Positions 1-7,696 of a stretch of DNA of 12,245 nt are shown in pieces. The notes below the pieces were generated by a model. The model searched no databases. It worked only from the letters and a program-made list of their open reading frames with translations, and had not been told where the DNA came from. Position numbers and translations under genes: made by a program. The stretch is taken from assembly GCA_031296355.1 (NCBI GenBank), contig JARLFX010000363.1, positions 1 to 12,245 of the forward strand, written 5' to 3'. Every line of letters begins with the position of its first letter. Position 1 is the first letter of the stretch. Source of the stretch: Acidobacteriaceae bacterium. GTDB lineage: Bacteria; Acidobacteriota; Terriglobia; Terriglobales; Acidobacteriaceae.

Positions 1-542
1 GGATGATCCGATGTTTTGCGCTTGGGCGTCTCTTCCAGCGCCTTCATCACGCGGCTGGTGTGGTGGCCGCGGCGCATGGCCATGCGGCCGGTGCGCGATA
101 TCTCCAGTATCTCGTATTCGCTCTCTTTCAGCACCTGGATGAGGCCCTCGATCTTGCTGGCGCCGCCGGTAATCTCCAGCATCAGCGATTCCGGCGCGAG
201 ATCGACGATGCGCGCCTTGAAGACTTCGGCAAGCTCAAAGAGGTGGGTACGGGTTTTGGGCCCGGCGGCGATCTTGATGAGCGCGAGTTCGCGAATGACG
301 GCGGAATCGCGGCCCACTTCGTCTACATCGCGGGTGATCTCGAGCTTGTAGAGCGCGGCGCGGATGCGCGAGGCGGCGTGCTCGGGCGCCTCGGTAACGA
401 TGGTCATGCGCGAGGTGTCTGCCTGCTCGGACTCGCCGACGGTGAGCGAGACGATGTTGATGTTCATACGGCGGAAGAGCGAGGCGACGCGGGTGAGCAC
501 GCCGGGCTTATCTTCAACGAGTGCTACGAATGTGTGCAGCAT
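1..542 (-). CDS. ilvN: acetolactate synthase small (regulatory) subunit, 3' end cut by window edge
   Basis: This is the regulatory subunit of acetohydroxyacid synthase. In this family it binds the large subunit (ilvB product, upstream in this operon) and gives it valine feedback inhibition and full activity. About 180 residues are visible from the ATG at 542-540, and the frame is still open at base 1. The N-terminal ACT domain is clear: FVALVEDKPGVLTRVASLF at residues 4-22, then NINIVSLTVGESE. The C-terminal IlvH-type domain follows, with RELALIKIAA and, near the end, EILEISRTGRMAMRRG. Known homologues are about 160-180 residues, so little is missing. An AGAGG ribosome site lies about 6 bases before the ATG. 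It starts 34 bases after the membrane-protein gene that separates it from ilvB. The family assignment is firm; ilvN rather than ilvH is a naming choice based on the partner gene. Confidence 0.95.
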   Translation of the reverse strand, partial: MLHTFVALVEDKPGVLTRVASLFRRMNINIVSLTVGESEQADTSRMTIVTEAPEHAASRIRAALYKLEITRDVDEVGRDSAVIRELALIKIAAGPKTRTHLFELAEVFKARIVDLAPESLMLEITGGASKIEGLIQVLKESEYEILEISRTGRMAMRRGHHTSRVMKALEETPKRKTSDH

Positions 543-576
543 AAAGACCTCTATCTTAAATATGACTCGGCTACTA

Positions 577-1566
577 TCAAACGCCTGGCAGTATCAGTGA
601 GAAGAGTGAAAACAGGAGACTAGGTACGAATATTTTTCGCGTCTGTAAACGGCGAAGTTCACTAGTAAGTTCTCGCCCATCTATGGTTGCCGGTTCATCT
701 AAAACTTGAAATTGCGCGATTAGTCGTTCCAATAGGGGTTTAGCGCGGAATTTGAACCATGTTTTGTATATCCCCCATGCCAGGTATGCGGCAATACCTG
801 CCGCTAATGGCCAAAAGTTGGCTATGGATAGCCCCAACCAATCAGTCGTGGGGCGGAGTAAAAGCAATATTGCTATTGCTGCCCAAACCTTAGTTTTTGT
901 ATACAAGTTTGGACGCTTTGTGCTGTCTGTCATTTCGTCGCGTAGCCTGCACAAATACGCTTGCGCCATGTAGCGAGTCAAAAAGCTGCTTTGAATTTCA
1001 GGCGTTGCAATGTATGCGGCGGTAGGCTGAAGTAAAGGACATTCAGGCGTAGCAAGAGATATATGGTCGCACTCTAATAAATGCCGCTCTTTTTCAAAGT
1101 TTGTGAGTATTTCAATAAGCTTATTGCGTTCATCGACCTTTATGCCTGCTTTTTCGAGAGACATCTTCAGCGTTTTTGACTTATCCAATAATTCCCAGTC
1201 AATTTCTGCCGCTGAACCATATAACTCCCAATCCTTATGCTGACGGGTCACTTTTGGATTGAGATTGTCATATTCAGATAACAGCTCGGGAATTCCCGAT
1301 ATATCTGAGCTAAATTGATCGTACTGAGGGGTTGTGTAAATCTTACGCAAACACCTTTCGTTATTGATCCATCTAATGACTTGCTGTCTCGCAAGTTCAG
1401 ATCGGCGATGATCAAGGACGCGGTCAACATCCCATCTGTTTGCAAGGGAGTAAAAGGGCTTAACGGTGTAGGGGGTCCAGATCTGGACCTCGTCTAATTG
1501 GCTAAAAGCCGAAATCAATCGAGATTCGTCCCACTTTCCCTCAGATGATGTGGTTGTAGTTGCCAT
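577..1566 (-). CDS. unrecognised membrane protein lodged between ilvB and ilvN
   Basis: I do not recognise this 329-residue protein. Residues 1-220 are soluble-looking, charged and rich in Trp, Tyr and Leu, with four cysteines at 72, 166, 176 and 206. Residues about 227-237 and 245-266 are hydrophobic and form one or two membrane passes (VWAAIAILLLL; FWPLAAGIAAYLAWGIY). A charged stretch follows, and the protein ends in another hydrophobic segment (IFVPSLLFSLFSLILPGV, 312-329). There is no signal peptide, so the large N-terminal part is probably cytoplasmic. The ATG directly follows the TAG of ilvB (TAGATG), and its GGAGG ribosome site lies inside the last ilvB codons, so translation is probably coupled to ilvB. 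Composition is unlike its neighbours: a sampled 60-base line is about 37% GC and the gene looks mid-40s overall by eye. That suggests a recent arrival. Reality as a gene is supported by the long frame, ribosome site and exact fit between its neighbours; function is unknown. Confidence 0.8.
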   Translation of the reverse strand: MATTTTSSEGKWDESRLISAFSQLDEVQIWTPYTVKPFYSLANRWDVDRVLDHRRSELARQQVIRWINNERCLRKIYTTPQYDQFSSDISGIPELLSEYDNLNPKVTRQHKDWELYGSAAEIDWELLDKSKTLKMSLEKAGIKVDERNKLIEILTNFEKERHLLECDHISLATPECPLLQPTAAYIATPEIQSSFLTRYMAQAYLCRLRDEMTDSTKRPNLYTKTKVWAAIAILLLLRPTTDWLGLSIANFWPLAAGIAAYLAWGIYKTWFKFRAKPLLERLIAQFQVLDEPATIDGRELTSELRRLQTRKIFVPSLLFSLFSLILPGV

Positions 1567-3333
1567 CTACTCATCCTCCGGCACTTCAATCAGTGGATTC
1601 TGTTTCGGGCGGCGCACCATCTCATGCAATGCGGCGCCGGGGGCGATCATAGGGTACACGCCGTCTTCCTTTTCCACCTGGAAGTTGATGAGGAAGGGGC
1701 CCTTGTGTTTGCGCGCGGCTTTCACGGCGGGGATGACGTCGGCGCGCCTAGAGACGCTGATGCCCTGGATGCCGTGGGCTTCGGCGAGCTTGACGAAGTC
1801 TGGCGAGAGGATGGGCGAGCAGGAGTAGTTCTTCTCGTAGAAGGCCTCCTGCCACTGGCGCACCATGCCGAGAAAACCGTTGTTGATGACGGCGATATTG
1901 ATGTCGAGGTTCTCCTGCACGGCGGTGGAGAGCTCGGCGGCGGTCATCTGGAAGCCGCCGTCGCCGGCGATGATCCAGACGTCTTTGGCGGGCTGGCCCA
2001 TCTTGGCGCCGATGCCCGCGGGCAGCGCAAAGCCCATGGTGCCGAGGCCGCCGGAGGTGATGAGCGTGCGCGGCTCGTCGTGCTTGTAGTACTGTGCCTC
2101 CCACATCTGGTGCTGGCCAACGTCGGTGGCGATGATGGAGTTGCCGCCGGTCTCGCGCCAGAGATCGTTGATGACGTGTGCGGCATAGAGATGACCGGTA
2201 TCTGGCAGGTTGATGATGTCGCGGACGGCTTCATCGCCCTTCATGGCGTTGACTTCGCGAATCCAGGTGGTGTCATTCTTCTGCGGCAGCAGGGGCAGAA
2301 GAGTGGTGAGGACTTCGCGCAGGTCGCCGATGAGGGCGACGTCTACCTTGATGATCTTGTTGATCTCGTAGGGATCGATATCGACGTGGATTTTTTTGGC
2401 GTTGACGGCGAAGCTGGCGACGTTGCCCGTGACGCGATCGTCAAAGCGCATGCCGAAGGCGAGCAGAAGATCGGCCTGCTGGATGGCATTGTTCACCCAG
2501 CTCTCGCCGTGCATGCCCATCATGCCGAGCGAGAGCGGATGCGAGGCAGGGAAGGCTCCGAGGCCGAGCAGGGTGCTGGCGACGGGGATCTGGTGGCGTT
2601 CGGCGAACTGGCGCACCTCTTCAACCGCACCGGATTGCAGGATGCCGTGGCCGGCGAGGATGACGGGGCGCTTTGCATGCTTGATGAGCTCGATGGCCTC
2701 GGCCATGGCTGTGCTCTCCGCGCTGAGCATGGGGTGCGGGCGGTGGGGCGCGGGGTTGGCGGCGTCAAAGTCAAAGAGCGCGGTGGCCTGCTGCGCGTCT
2801 TTGGTGATATCGACGAGCACGGGGCCGGGGCGGCCGGTCTTGGCGATCTGGAAGGCCTTGCGCAGCGCGGGCGCGACCTCCTCCGCTTTGGTGACGAGGA
2901 AGTTGTGCTTGGTGATGGGCAGGGTGATGCCGGTGATGTCGATCTCCTGGAAGGCGTCGGAGCCGAGGACTTTGCTGGAGACCTGGCCGGTGATGCAAAC
3001 CATGGGGATGCTGTCGAGCATGGCGGTGGCGATGCCGGTGACGAGGTTGGTGGCTCCGGGGCCGGAGGTGGCGATGCAGACGCCGACCTTGCCGGATGCG
3101 CGCGAGTAGCCGTCGGCCATGTGGGCCGCGCCCTGCTCGTGGCGCACGAGGACGTGATGGATGGGGAACTTGCGCAGCGCGTCGTACACCGGAAGGATGG
3201 CGCCGCCGGGGTAGCCGAATACAGTCTCTACGCCTTCGCCGACGAGCGTGGCCCACATGATCTCGGCGCCGGTGAGGTGTGCGTTCAACTCAGTTGCACT
3301 CTTCTTCGCGTTGTTTCCGTTCGTCTTTGCCAT
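1567..3333 (-). CDS. ilvB: acetolactate synthase large (catalytic) subunit
   Basis: This thiamine-diphosphate enzyme condenses two pyruvates to 2-acetolactate, or pyruvate plus 2-ketobutyrate to 2-aceto-2-hydroxybutyrate. It is the first common step of valine, leucine and isoleucine synthesis, in the cytoplasm. At 588 residues it has the usual length. The N-terminal ThDP pyrimidine domain holds the catalytic glutamate in RHEQGAAHMADGYSRASG (E66) and the SGPGATN loop. The central FAD-type domain includes GMRFDDRVTG (about 294-303). The C-terminal pyrophosphate domain carries GDGGFQMTAAEL at 457-468 followed about 16 residues later by INN (483-485), the metal-ThDP signature. That signature and the paired ilvN favour a biosynthetic synthase over another ThDP decarboxylase. 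The ATG at 3333 has an AGAGGAG ribosome site about 6 bases upstream. The stop is TAG and abuts the next start codon directly. Confidence 0.96.
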   Translation of the reverse strand: MAKTNGNNAKKSATELNAHLTGAEIMWATLVGEGVETVFGYPGGAILPVYDALRKFPIHHVLVRHEQGAAHMADGYSRASGKVGVCIATSGPGATNLVTGIATAMLDSIPMVCITGQVSSKVLGSDAFQEIDITGITLPITKHNFLVTKAEEVAPALRKAFQIAKTGRPGPVLVDITKDAQQATALFDFDAANPAPHRPHPMLSAESTAMAEAIELIKHAKRPVILAGHGILQSGAVEEVRQFAERHQIPVASTLLGLGAFPASHPLSLGMMGMHGESWVNNAIQQADLLLAFGMRFDDRVTGNVASFAVNAKKIHVDIDPYEINKIIKVDVALIGDLREVLTTLLPLLPQKNDTTWIREVNAMKGDEAVRDIINLPDTGHLYAAHVINDLWRETGGNSIIATDVGQHQMWEAQYYKHDEPRTLITSGGLGTMGFALPAGIGAKMGQPAKDVWIIAGDGGFQMTAAELSTAVQENLDINIAVINNGFLGMVRQWQEAFYEKNYSCSPILSPDFVKLAEAHGIQGISVSRRADVIPAVKAARKHKGPFLINFQVEKEDGVYPMIAPGAALHEMVRRPKQNPLIEVPEDE

Positions 3334-3407
3334 CGTGTGCTCCTCTGTTGGGAATTTCTTAGAGCGTCTGCGGTATCGAGTGGTATCTGTTCCCGGTTGG
3401 GGTTGCA

Positions 3408-3427
3408 GCCCGGGCTGATGCCCGGGC
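3408..3427. other. perfect GC hairpin in the ilvD-ilvB gap
   Basis: The eight bases GCCCGGGC occur twice, at 3408-3415 and 3420-3427, separated by TGAT. Because the unit is its own reverse complement, the pair forms an all-GC stem of 8 bp with a 4-base loop on either strand. It lies 7 bases past the ilvD stop codon within a 101-base gap, the longest between two enzyme genes in this operon after leuA-leuB. A run of six T follows only on the plus strand. For operon RNA (minus strand) the A-run precedes the stem and no U-run follows, so it is not a standard terminator of the operon. An mRNA stabiliser or processing site, or a dispersed palindromic repeat, is more likely. Confidence 0.6.
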
Positions 3428-3434
3428 CGGTTTT

Positions 3435-5120
3435 TTAGGTGGTGACTGCGCCCTCGCTGGCGCTGCTGACGCTGTTGGCGTACTTGGCGAAGACGCCGCG
3501 CTTGTAACGCGGTGCCGGTGCTTTGAATGCCTTCAGGCGCTTCGCAATCTCTTCTGCTGGAACTTCCAGTGTGAGTTCGCGCTTCTTGATGTCGAAGGTG
3601 ATGAGGTCGCCCTCGTGCACCGCGGCAATGGGGCCGCCGAGTTGGGCTTCCGGCGCGACATGGCCGGCCATCAGGCCGCGGGTGGCGCCGGAGAAGCGTC
3701 CGTCGGTGAGCAGGGCGACGGTTTCGGAGAGCTCGGGGATGCCCTTGACGGCGGCGGTGACGGCGAGCATCTCGCGCATGCCGGGGCCGCCGCGCGGGCC
3801 TTCGTAGCGGATGACGAGCACGTCGTTGGGATTGATCTTGCCGGCTTCCACGGCGGCGTGGGCGGAGCCTTCGTCTTCGAAGACGCGCGCGATGCCCTGG
3901 TGGTAGATGCGCTCGTGTCCGGCGACCTTGATGACGCAGCCTTCGGGCGCGAGATTGCCGTGCAGGATGACGAGACCGCCGGTCGCCTTCAGCGGCTTGT
4001 CTACGGTGTGGATGACGAGCTGGCCGGGAGTTTCCACGGCAGCCTTAGCCTCTTCGCCGAGGGTTTTGCCGGTGACGGTGATGGTATCTGCATGGAGCAG
4101 ACCGGCATCGAGCAGGCGCTTGGCGAGTACGCGCGAACCGCCAGCATGCTGATAGTCCATGGCTGCGTACTTGCCGCCGGGCGAGAGATCGCAGATGATG
4201 GGCGTCTTCTCGCTGATGGCATTGAAATCGTCAATGGAGAGGTCAAGGCCGCGCTCGCTGGCGATGGCGATGAGATGCAGCACTGCGTTGGTGGAGCCGC
4301 CGGAGGCGCAGACGGAGACGATGGCGTTCTCCAGCGACTCTTTGGTGATGATCTTGGAGGGGCGCAGGTCATTGCGTGCGAGATCCATGATGAGGCGGCC
4401 GGCTTCGCGCGAGGCGGAGGCTTTGTCTGCATCCATCGCGGGGACGCCGGTGAGGTGGATGGGCGAGATGCCGAGGAATTCTCCGGCCATCGCCATGGTG
4501 TTGGCGGTGAACTGGCCGCCGCAGGCGCCGGGGCCGGGGCAGGCTGCTGCTTCGAGAGCTTCGAGCTGATCGTCGTTGATCTTGCCGGCGGCGTGCGAGC
4601 CCATGCCTTCGAAGACGTTGAGGATGGTGATGTCTTTGCTGCTGCCGTCGGGCTGCGCGAGCTTGCCGGGGGCGATGCTGCCGCCGTAGAGCATGAGGCC
4701 GGGGATATCGAGGCGGCACATGGCCATGATGGTGCCGGGCATGTTCTTATCGCAGCCGGCGATGCAGACGATGCCGTCAAAGAGGTTGCCGCGGGCGACG
4801 AGCTCGATGCTGTCGGCGATGACTTCGCGGGAGATGAGCGAGGCCTTCATGCCCTCGGTGCCCATGGTGATGCCGTCAGAGATGGTGATGGTGTTGAATT
4901 CCATCGGTGTGCCGCCAGCTTCGCGGATGCCCTGCTTCACGGCCTCGGCTACGTCGCGCAGGTGGAAGTTGCAGGGGCCGATCTCGGTCCAGGTGTTGGC
5001 CACGCCGATGATGGGCTTGTGCAGGTCTTCTTTGCTGAAGCCGACGCCACGGAGATACGAACGCGCGGCGGCGCGGCTGGGGCCTTCGGTGAGTGGGATG
5101 GAGTATTTCTTCGGATTCAT
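3435..5120 (-). CDS. ilvD: dihydroxy-acid dehydratase
   Basis: It dehydrates 2,3-dihydroxy-isovalerate and 2,3-dihydroxy-3-methylvalerate to the corresponding 2-keto acids, the third step of valine and isoleucine synthesis. It also feeds 2-ketoisovalerate to LeuA. The 561 residues match the IlvD/Edd family. The three expected iron-sulfur cysteines are visible: C50 in EIGPCNFHLR, C123 in GCDKNMPG, and C200 in PGPGACGGQFTANTM. GGSTNAVLHLIAIA and the C-terminal LLTDGRFSGATRG are also diagnostic. The length and three-cysteine pattern resemble the oxygen-tolerant [2Fe-2S] type rather than the longer (about 616-residue) E. coli [4Fe-4S] type; that is an inference from length. The ATG at 5120 has AGGA about 8 bases upstream and lies 16 bases after the exported-protein gene. 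Sugar-acid dehydratases of the same family are excluded mainly by context. Confidence 0.95.
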   Translation of the reverse strand: MNPKKYSIPLTEGPSRAAARSYLRGVGFSKEDLHKPIIGVANTWTEIGPCNFHLRDVAEAVKQGIREAGGTPMEFNTITISDGITMGTEGMKASLISREVIADSIELVARGNLFDGIVCIAGCDKNMPGTIMAMCRLDIPGLMLYGGSIAPGKLAQPDGSSKDITILNVFEGMGSHAAGKINDDQLEALEAAACPGPGACGGQFTANTMAMAGEFLGISPIHLTGVPAMDADKASASREAGRLIMDLARNDLRPSKIITKESLENAIVSVCASGGSTNAVLHLIAIASERGLDLSIDDFNAISEKTPIICDLSPGGKYAAMDYQHAGGSRVLAKRLLDAGLLHADTITVTGKTLGEEAKAAVETPGQLVIHTVDKPLKATGGLVILHGNLAPEGCVIKVAGHERIYHQGIARVFEDEGSAHAAVEAGKINPNDVLVIRYEGPRGGPGMREMLAVTAAVKGIPELSETVALLTDGRFSGATRGLMAGHVAPEAQLGGPIAAVHEGDLITFDIKKRELTLEVPAEEIAKRLKAFKAPAPRYKRGVFAKYANSVSSASEGAVTT

Positions 5121-5136
5121 TATGGTGTCCTAACTG

Positions 5137-5571
5137 TTAGTTATTTCGTTTAAGAAGTGTCTTGAGGTCATCTACAAGCTTTGCAGCAGCAGCGCCCATA
5201 TTTTTTTCAATGCCCTTTTCGCTATGCCAAAACTTCACTTGTTCAGATAGAGTCCACAAGATTGTGCTGGACTTTGGATCGCGGATTGAAAGTGTAAGAA
5301 GACCTGGATTCGACGTGAGTTCCATAATTAGGTCTGAGTTGGCAGGTAACAAGACCAGTTGGTAGTGATTCCAAGCTGTGAGTTGGCTGTAAAAATCGTT
5401 ATACCCAAGCGTGCTGTATTTGTTATCCGCATTGCTGCCAGTGCCTGCATTCGAAAGAAAAACTGTTTTTGCCGTAATGAGTTGTGCCGGAATCGGAGCG
5501 CTCTGCGCGTGCAGGATACTTACGCCGAGAAGCATGAGTGCTGCCATGAAAGAGAGGGTGCGCTTCTTCAT
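5137..5571 (-). CDS. small exported protein of unknown function, coupled to leuD
   Basis: This 144-residue protein has a clear signal peptide: MKKR, then a hydrophobic core (LSFMAALMLLGVSIL), then HAQ with likely cleavage after residue 23. The mature part of about 120 residues starts SAPIPAQLITAKTVFLSNAG. It continues through a YNDFYSQLTAWNHYQLV stretch, a DLIMEL strand, LLTLSIRDPKSSTILWTLSE, and a C-terminal helix KLVDDLKTLLKRN. From memory this order of motifs resembles a family of small secreted proteins frequent in acidobacteria, with no function I know of. The start codon overlaps the leuD stop (ATGA), so translation is probably coupled, and ilvD starts 16 bases downstream. The gene is less GC-rich than the enzymes around it. 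There is no lipobox cysteine, so it is likely a soluble periplasmic protein. A link to amino acid synthesis is not evident from the protein itself. Confidence 0.85.
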   Translation of the reverse strand: MKKRTLSFMAALMLLGVSILHAQSAPIPAQLITAKTVFLSNAGTGSNADNKYSTLGYNDFYSQLTAWNHYQLVLLPANSDLIMELTSNPGLLTLSIRDPKSSTILWTLSEQVKFWHSEKGIEKNMGAAAAKLVDDLKTLLKRNN

Positions 5572-6218
5572 GCGATGGCCGCCTTTGGCGTAGACCAGAA
5601 TTCTTTATCGTGTGCTGCTTCAAACGTGTCGAGATCCTTCTCGTAGCGCAGGGTGAGGCCGATGTCATCGAGGCCGTTCACGAGGCAGTACTTGCGGAAG
5701 GGGTCCATCTCAAAATGCGCGGAGAAGCCTTGCTCGTCGGTGACGGTCTGGTCTTCCACGTTGATGGTGATCTTGTGCTGCGGGTTCGCGGTGGAGCGCT
5801 GCAGCAGGGTCTCCACATCGGCTTCCGAGAGGCGGGCGAGGATGATGCCGTTCTTGCCCGCGTTGGAGAAGAAGATATCCGCGAAGCTGGGCGCGATGAC
5901 GACGCGGAAGCCGAACTGGTGGATGGCCCAGGCGGCGTGTTCGCGAGAGCTGCCGCAGCCGAAGTTCTTTTCGGCGATCAGGATCTTCGCGTCTTTGTAC
6001 TCCGGCTTGTTGAGCACGAAGCTGGGGTCGGGTTTCCCCACGTCGTTGGGAGAAACGCCGGGGCCTTCCTGGATGCGCTTCCAGTCGTAGAAGAGGAAGT
6101 CGCCGTAGCCGGTGCGCTCAATCCGCTTGAGGAACTGCTTGGGGATGATCTGGTCGGTGTCGATGTTCGGCAAGGGTAGCGGCGCGGCGGTGGCGGTGAG
6201 TGTCTTGATGGCTTCCAT
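5568..6218 (-). CDS. leuD: 3-isopropylmalate dehydratase small subunit
   Basis: With LeuC it isomerises 2-isopropylmalate to 3-isopropylmalate, the second step of the leucine branch. The 216-residue product has the swivel-domain features of the family: LPLPNIDTDQIIPKQFL near the N terminus, GYGDFLFYDW (37-46), the substrate-binding GCGSSREHAAWA at 87-98, and FADIFFSNAGKNGIILARL. The frame stays open upstream to 6437, but the ATG at 6218 is chosen. It gives the conserved family start (MEAIKTL...), it has GGAGG 8 bases upstream, and it overlaps the leuC stop by one base (TAATG), which suits translational coupling within an obligate heterodimer. The stop TGA overlaps the start of the next gene as ATGA. 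Confidence 0.96.
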   Translation of the reverse strand: MEAIKTLTATAAPLPLPNIDTDQIIPKQFLKRIERTGYGDFLFYDWKRIQEGPGVSPNDVGKPDPSFVLNKPEYKDAKILIAEKNFGCGSSREHAAWAIHQFGFRVVIAPSFADIFFSNAGKNGIILARLSEADVETLLQRSTANPQHKITINVEDQTVTDEQGFSAHFEMDPFRKYCLVNGLDDIGLTLRYEKDLDTFEAAHDKEFWSTPKAAIA

Positions 6219-7672
6219 TAGCGGGCCTCCTTGGTTGCAGCCGCGGCGCTCGTGCTGCTGTTGAACTTCCAGTTGCGGACGTCGGTGAAGTGGCCGGTGA
6301 TGGCGGCAGCGGCGGCCATCTGCGGGCTGACGAGATGGGTGCGGCCACCGCGGCCCTGGCGACCCTCGAAGTTGCGATTGCTGGTGGAGGCGCAGCGTTC
6401 GCCGGGCTCCAGAATGTCCGGGTTCATGCCGAGACACATGCTGCAGCCGGGCTCGCGCCAGTCGAAGCCGGCGTTCTTGAAGATGACGTCGAGGCCTTCC
6501 TGCTCGGCCTGCACTTTGACCTTCTGCGAGCCGGGCACGACCATGGCGCTGACGGTGGTGGCGACGTGGTAGCCCTTCACGATGTCTGCGGCGGCGCGGA
6601 GATCTTCAATGCGGCCGTTGGTGCAGGAGCCGAGGAAGACGCGGTCGACGGGGATCTCTTCGATCCGGGTGCCGGGCTTCAGGTCCATGTATTCCAGAGC
6701 GCGCTCGTAGCTCTTGCGGTCGGCTTCGTTGGCGGCGTCTGCGGGCGAGGGAACTTTGTCGCCGATGCTGGTGACCATGCCCGGAGATGTTCCCCAAGTG
6801 ACGCGCGGTGCCAGCGTGGCGGCGTCGATGGTGAGTTCTCGGTCGAAGGTGGCGCCTGTATCGGTTGGGAGGGTGCGCCAGTGGGCGACGGCCTCATCCC
6901 ACGCTGCGCCCTGTGGCGAGAATTTGCGGCCCTTCAGATAGGTGAAGGTGGTCTCGTCGGGAGCGATCATGCCGGCGCGCGCGCCTGCTTCGATACTCAT
7001 GTTGCAGACGGTCATGCGGCCTTCCATCGAGAGCGCGCGGATGGCGGAGCCCGCGTATTCCACGACGTAACCGGTGGCTCCGGCGGTGCCGATGCGGCCA
7101 ATGATGTCGAGGATGATGTCCTTCGCAGTGACGCCGGTGGGCAATGCGCCCTCGACGTTGATGCGGAAGGTCTTTGGCTTCTCCTGCGGCAGCGTCTGCG
7201 TGGCCATCACGTGCTCCACTTCGCTGGTGCCGATGCCGAATGCGAGCGCGCCGAATGCGCCGTGGGTGCTGGTGTGCGAGTCGCCGCAGACGATAGTCAT
7301 GCCCGGCTTGGTCAGGCCAAGTTCCGGCCCGATCATGTGCACGATGCCCTGGTTTGTATCCTGCACGTCGTAGAACTCGATGCCGAATTCGGCGCAGTTT
7401 TTGCGTAGCGCGGAGACCTGCGTGTTCGCAATCTGGTCGGCAATGACGAGGCGATCCTGCACGCTGCTGGTGGGCACGTTGTGGTCTACCGTGGCGATGT
7501 GGCGGTCGGGGCGACGGAGCTTGCGTCCGGTCATGCGCAGGCCATCAAACGCCTGCGGCGAAGTGACTTCGTGCACCAGCTGTAGATCGATGTAGAGCAG
7601 CGACGGCTCGCCCGCGGGCTCTGCTACGAGGTGTTGCTCCCAGACCTTCTCGAACATTGTCTTTGCTGCCAT
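6218..7672 (-). CDS. leuC: 3-isopropylmalate dehydratase large subunit
   Basis: This is the aconitase-family, iron-sulfur-carrying subunit of isopropylmalate isomerase and works with LeuD. It is 484 residues, close to the family norm of about 465-475 with a short Ala/Thr-rich C-terminal extension. The conserved blocks are VDHNVPTS (62-69), [20 protein letters not shown] (129-148), and the three [4Fe-4S] ligands: C350 in GSCTNGR, and C410 and C413 in CSMCLGMN. The substrate loop [19 protein letters not shown] (432-450) is typical of LeuC rather than aconitase. The ATG at 7672 has AGAGGG about 8 bases upstream and lies 24 bases after the leuB stop. It overlaps leuD by one base. No key residue is missing. 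Confidence 0.97.
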   Translation of the reverse strand: MAAKTMFEKVWEQHLVAEPAGEPSLLYIDLQLVHEVTSPQAFDGLRMTGRKLRRPDRHIATVDHNVPTSSVQDRLVIADQIANTQVSALRKNCAEFGIEFYDVQDTNQGIVHMIGPELGLTKPGMTIVCGDSHTSTHGAFGALAFGIGTSEVEHVMATQTLPQEKPKTFRINVEGALPTGVTAKDIILDIIGRIGTAGATGYVVEYAGSAIRALSMEGRMTVCNMSIEAGARAGMIAPDETTFTYLKGRKFSPQGAAWDEAVAHWRTLPTDTGATFDRELTIDAATLAPRVTWGTSPGMVTSIGDKVPSPADAANEADRKSYERALEYMDLKPGTRIEEIPVDRVFLGSCTNGRIEDLRAAADIVKGYHVATTVSAMVVPGSQKVKVQAEQEGLDVIFKNAGFDWREPGCSMCLGMNPDILEPGERCASTSNRNFEGRQGRGGRTHLVSPQMAAAAAITGHFTDVRNWKFNSSTSAAAATKEAR

Positions 7673-7696
7673 GTGTTGTTCCCTCTGCGTGTTCGG

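Noticed and set aside
577..1566. Defence or toxin gene reading of the AT-rich membrane protein
   Set aside because: No nuclease, NTPase, TIR, toxin or other defence motif is visible, and there is no partner gene. Foreign-looking composition alone is not enough.
3408..3436. Terminator splitting the operon between ilvD and ilvB
   Set aside because: The T-run follows the stem only on the plus strand, so it does not have the form of an intrinsic terminator for the minus-strand message.
1624..3438. Very long plus-strand open frame (604 codons) opposite ilvB
   Set aside because: It is antisense to a clear ilvB. The product is Gly/Ala/Asp/Val-rich with no recognisable domain, as expected from a GC-rich coding strand read backwards.
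3615..5153. Plus-strand open frame (512 codons) opposite ilvD
   Set aside because: Same artefact: repetitive Ala/Gly/Asp composition, no ribosome site of note, fully covered by ilvD.
6219..6437. Upstream extension of leuD into leuC
   Set aside because: The extra residues are out-of-frame leuC sequence. The ATG at 6218 has GGAGG and gives the conserved N terminus.
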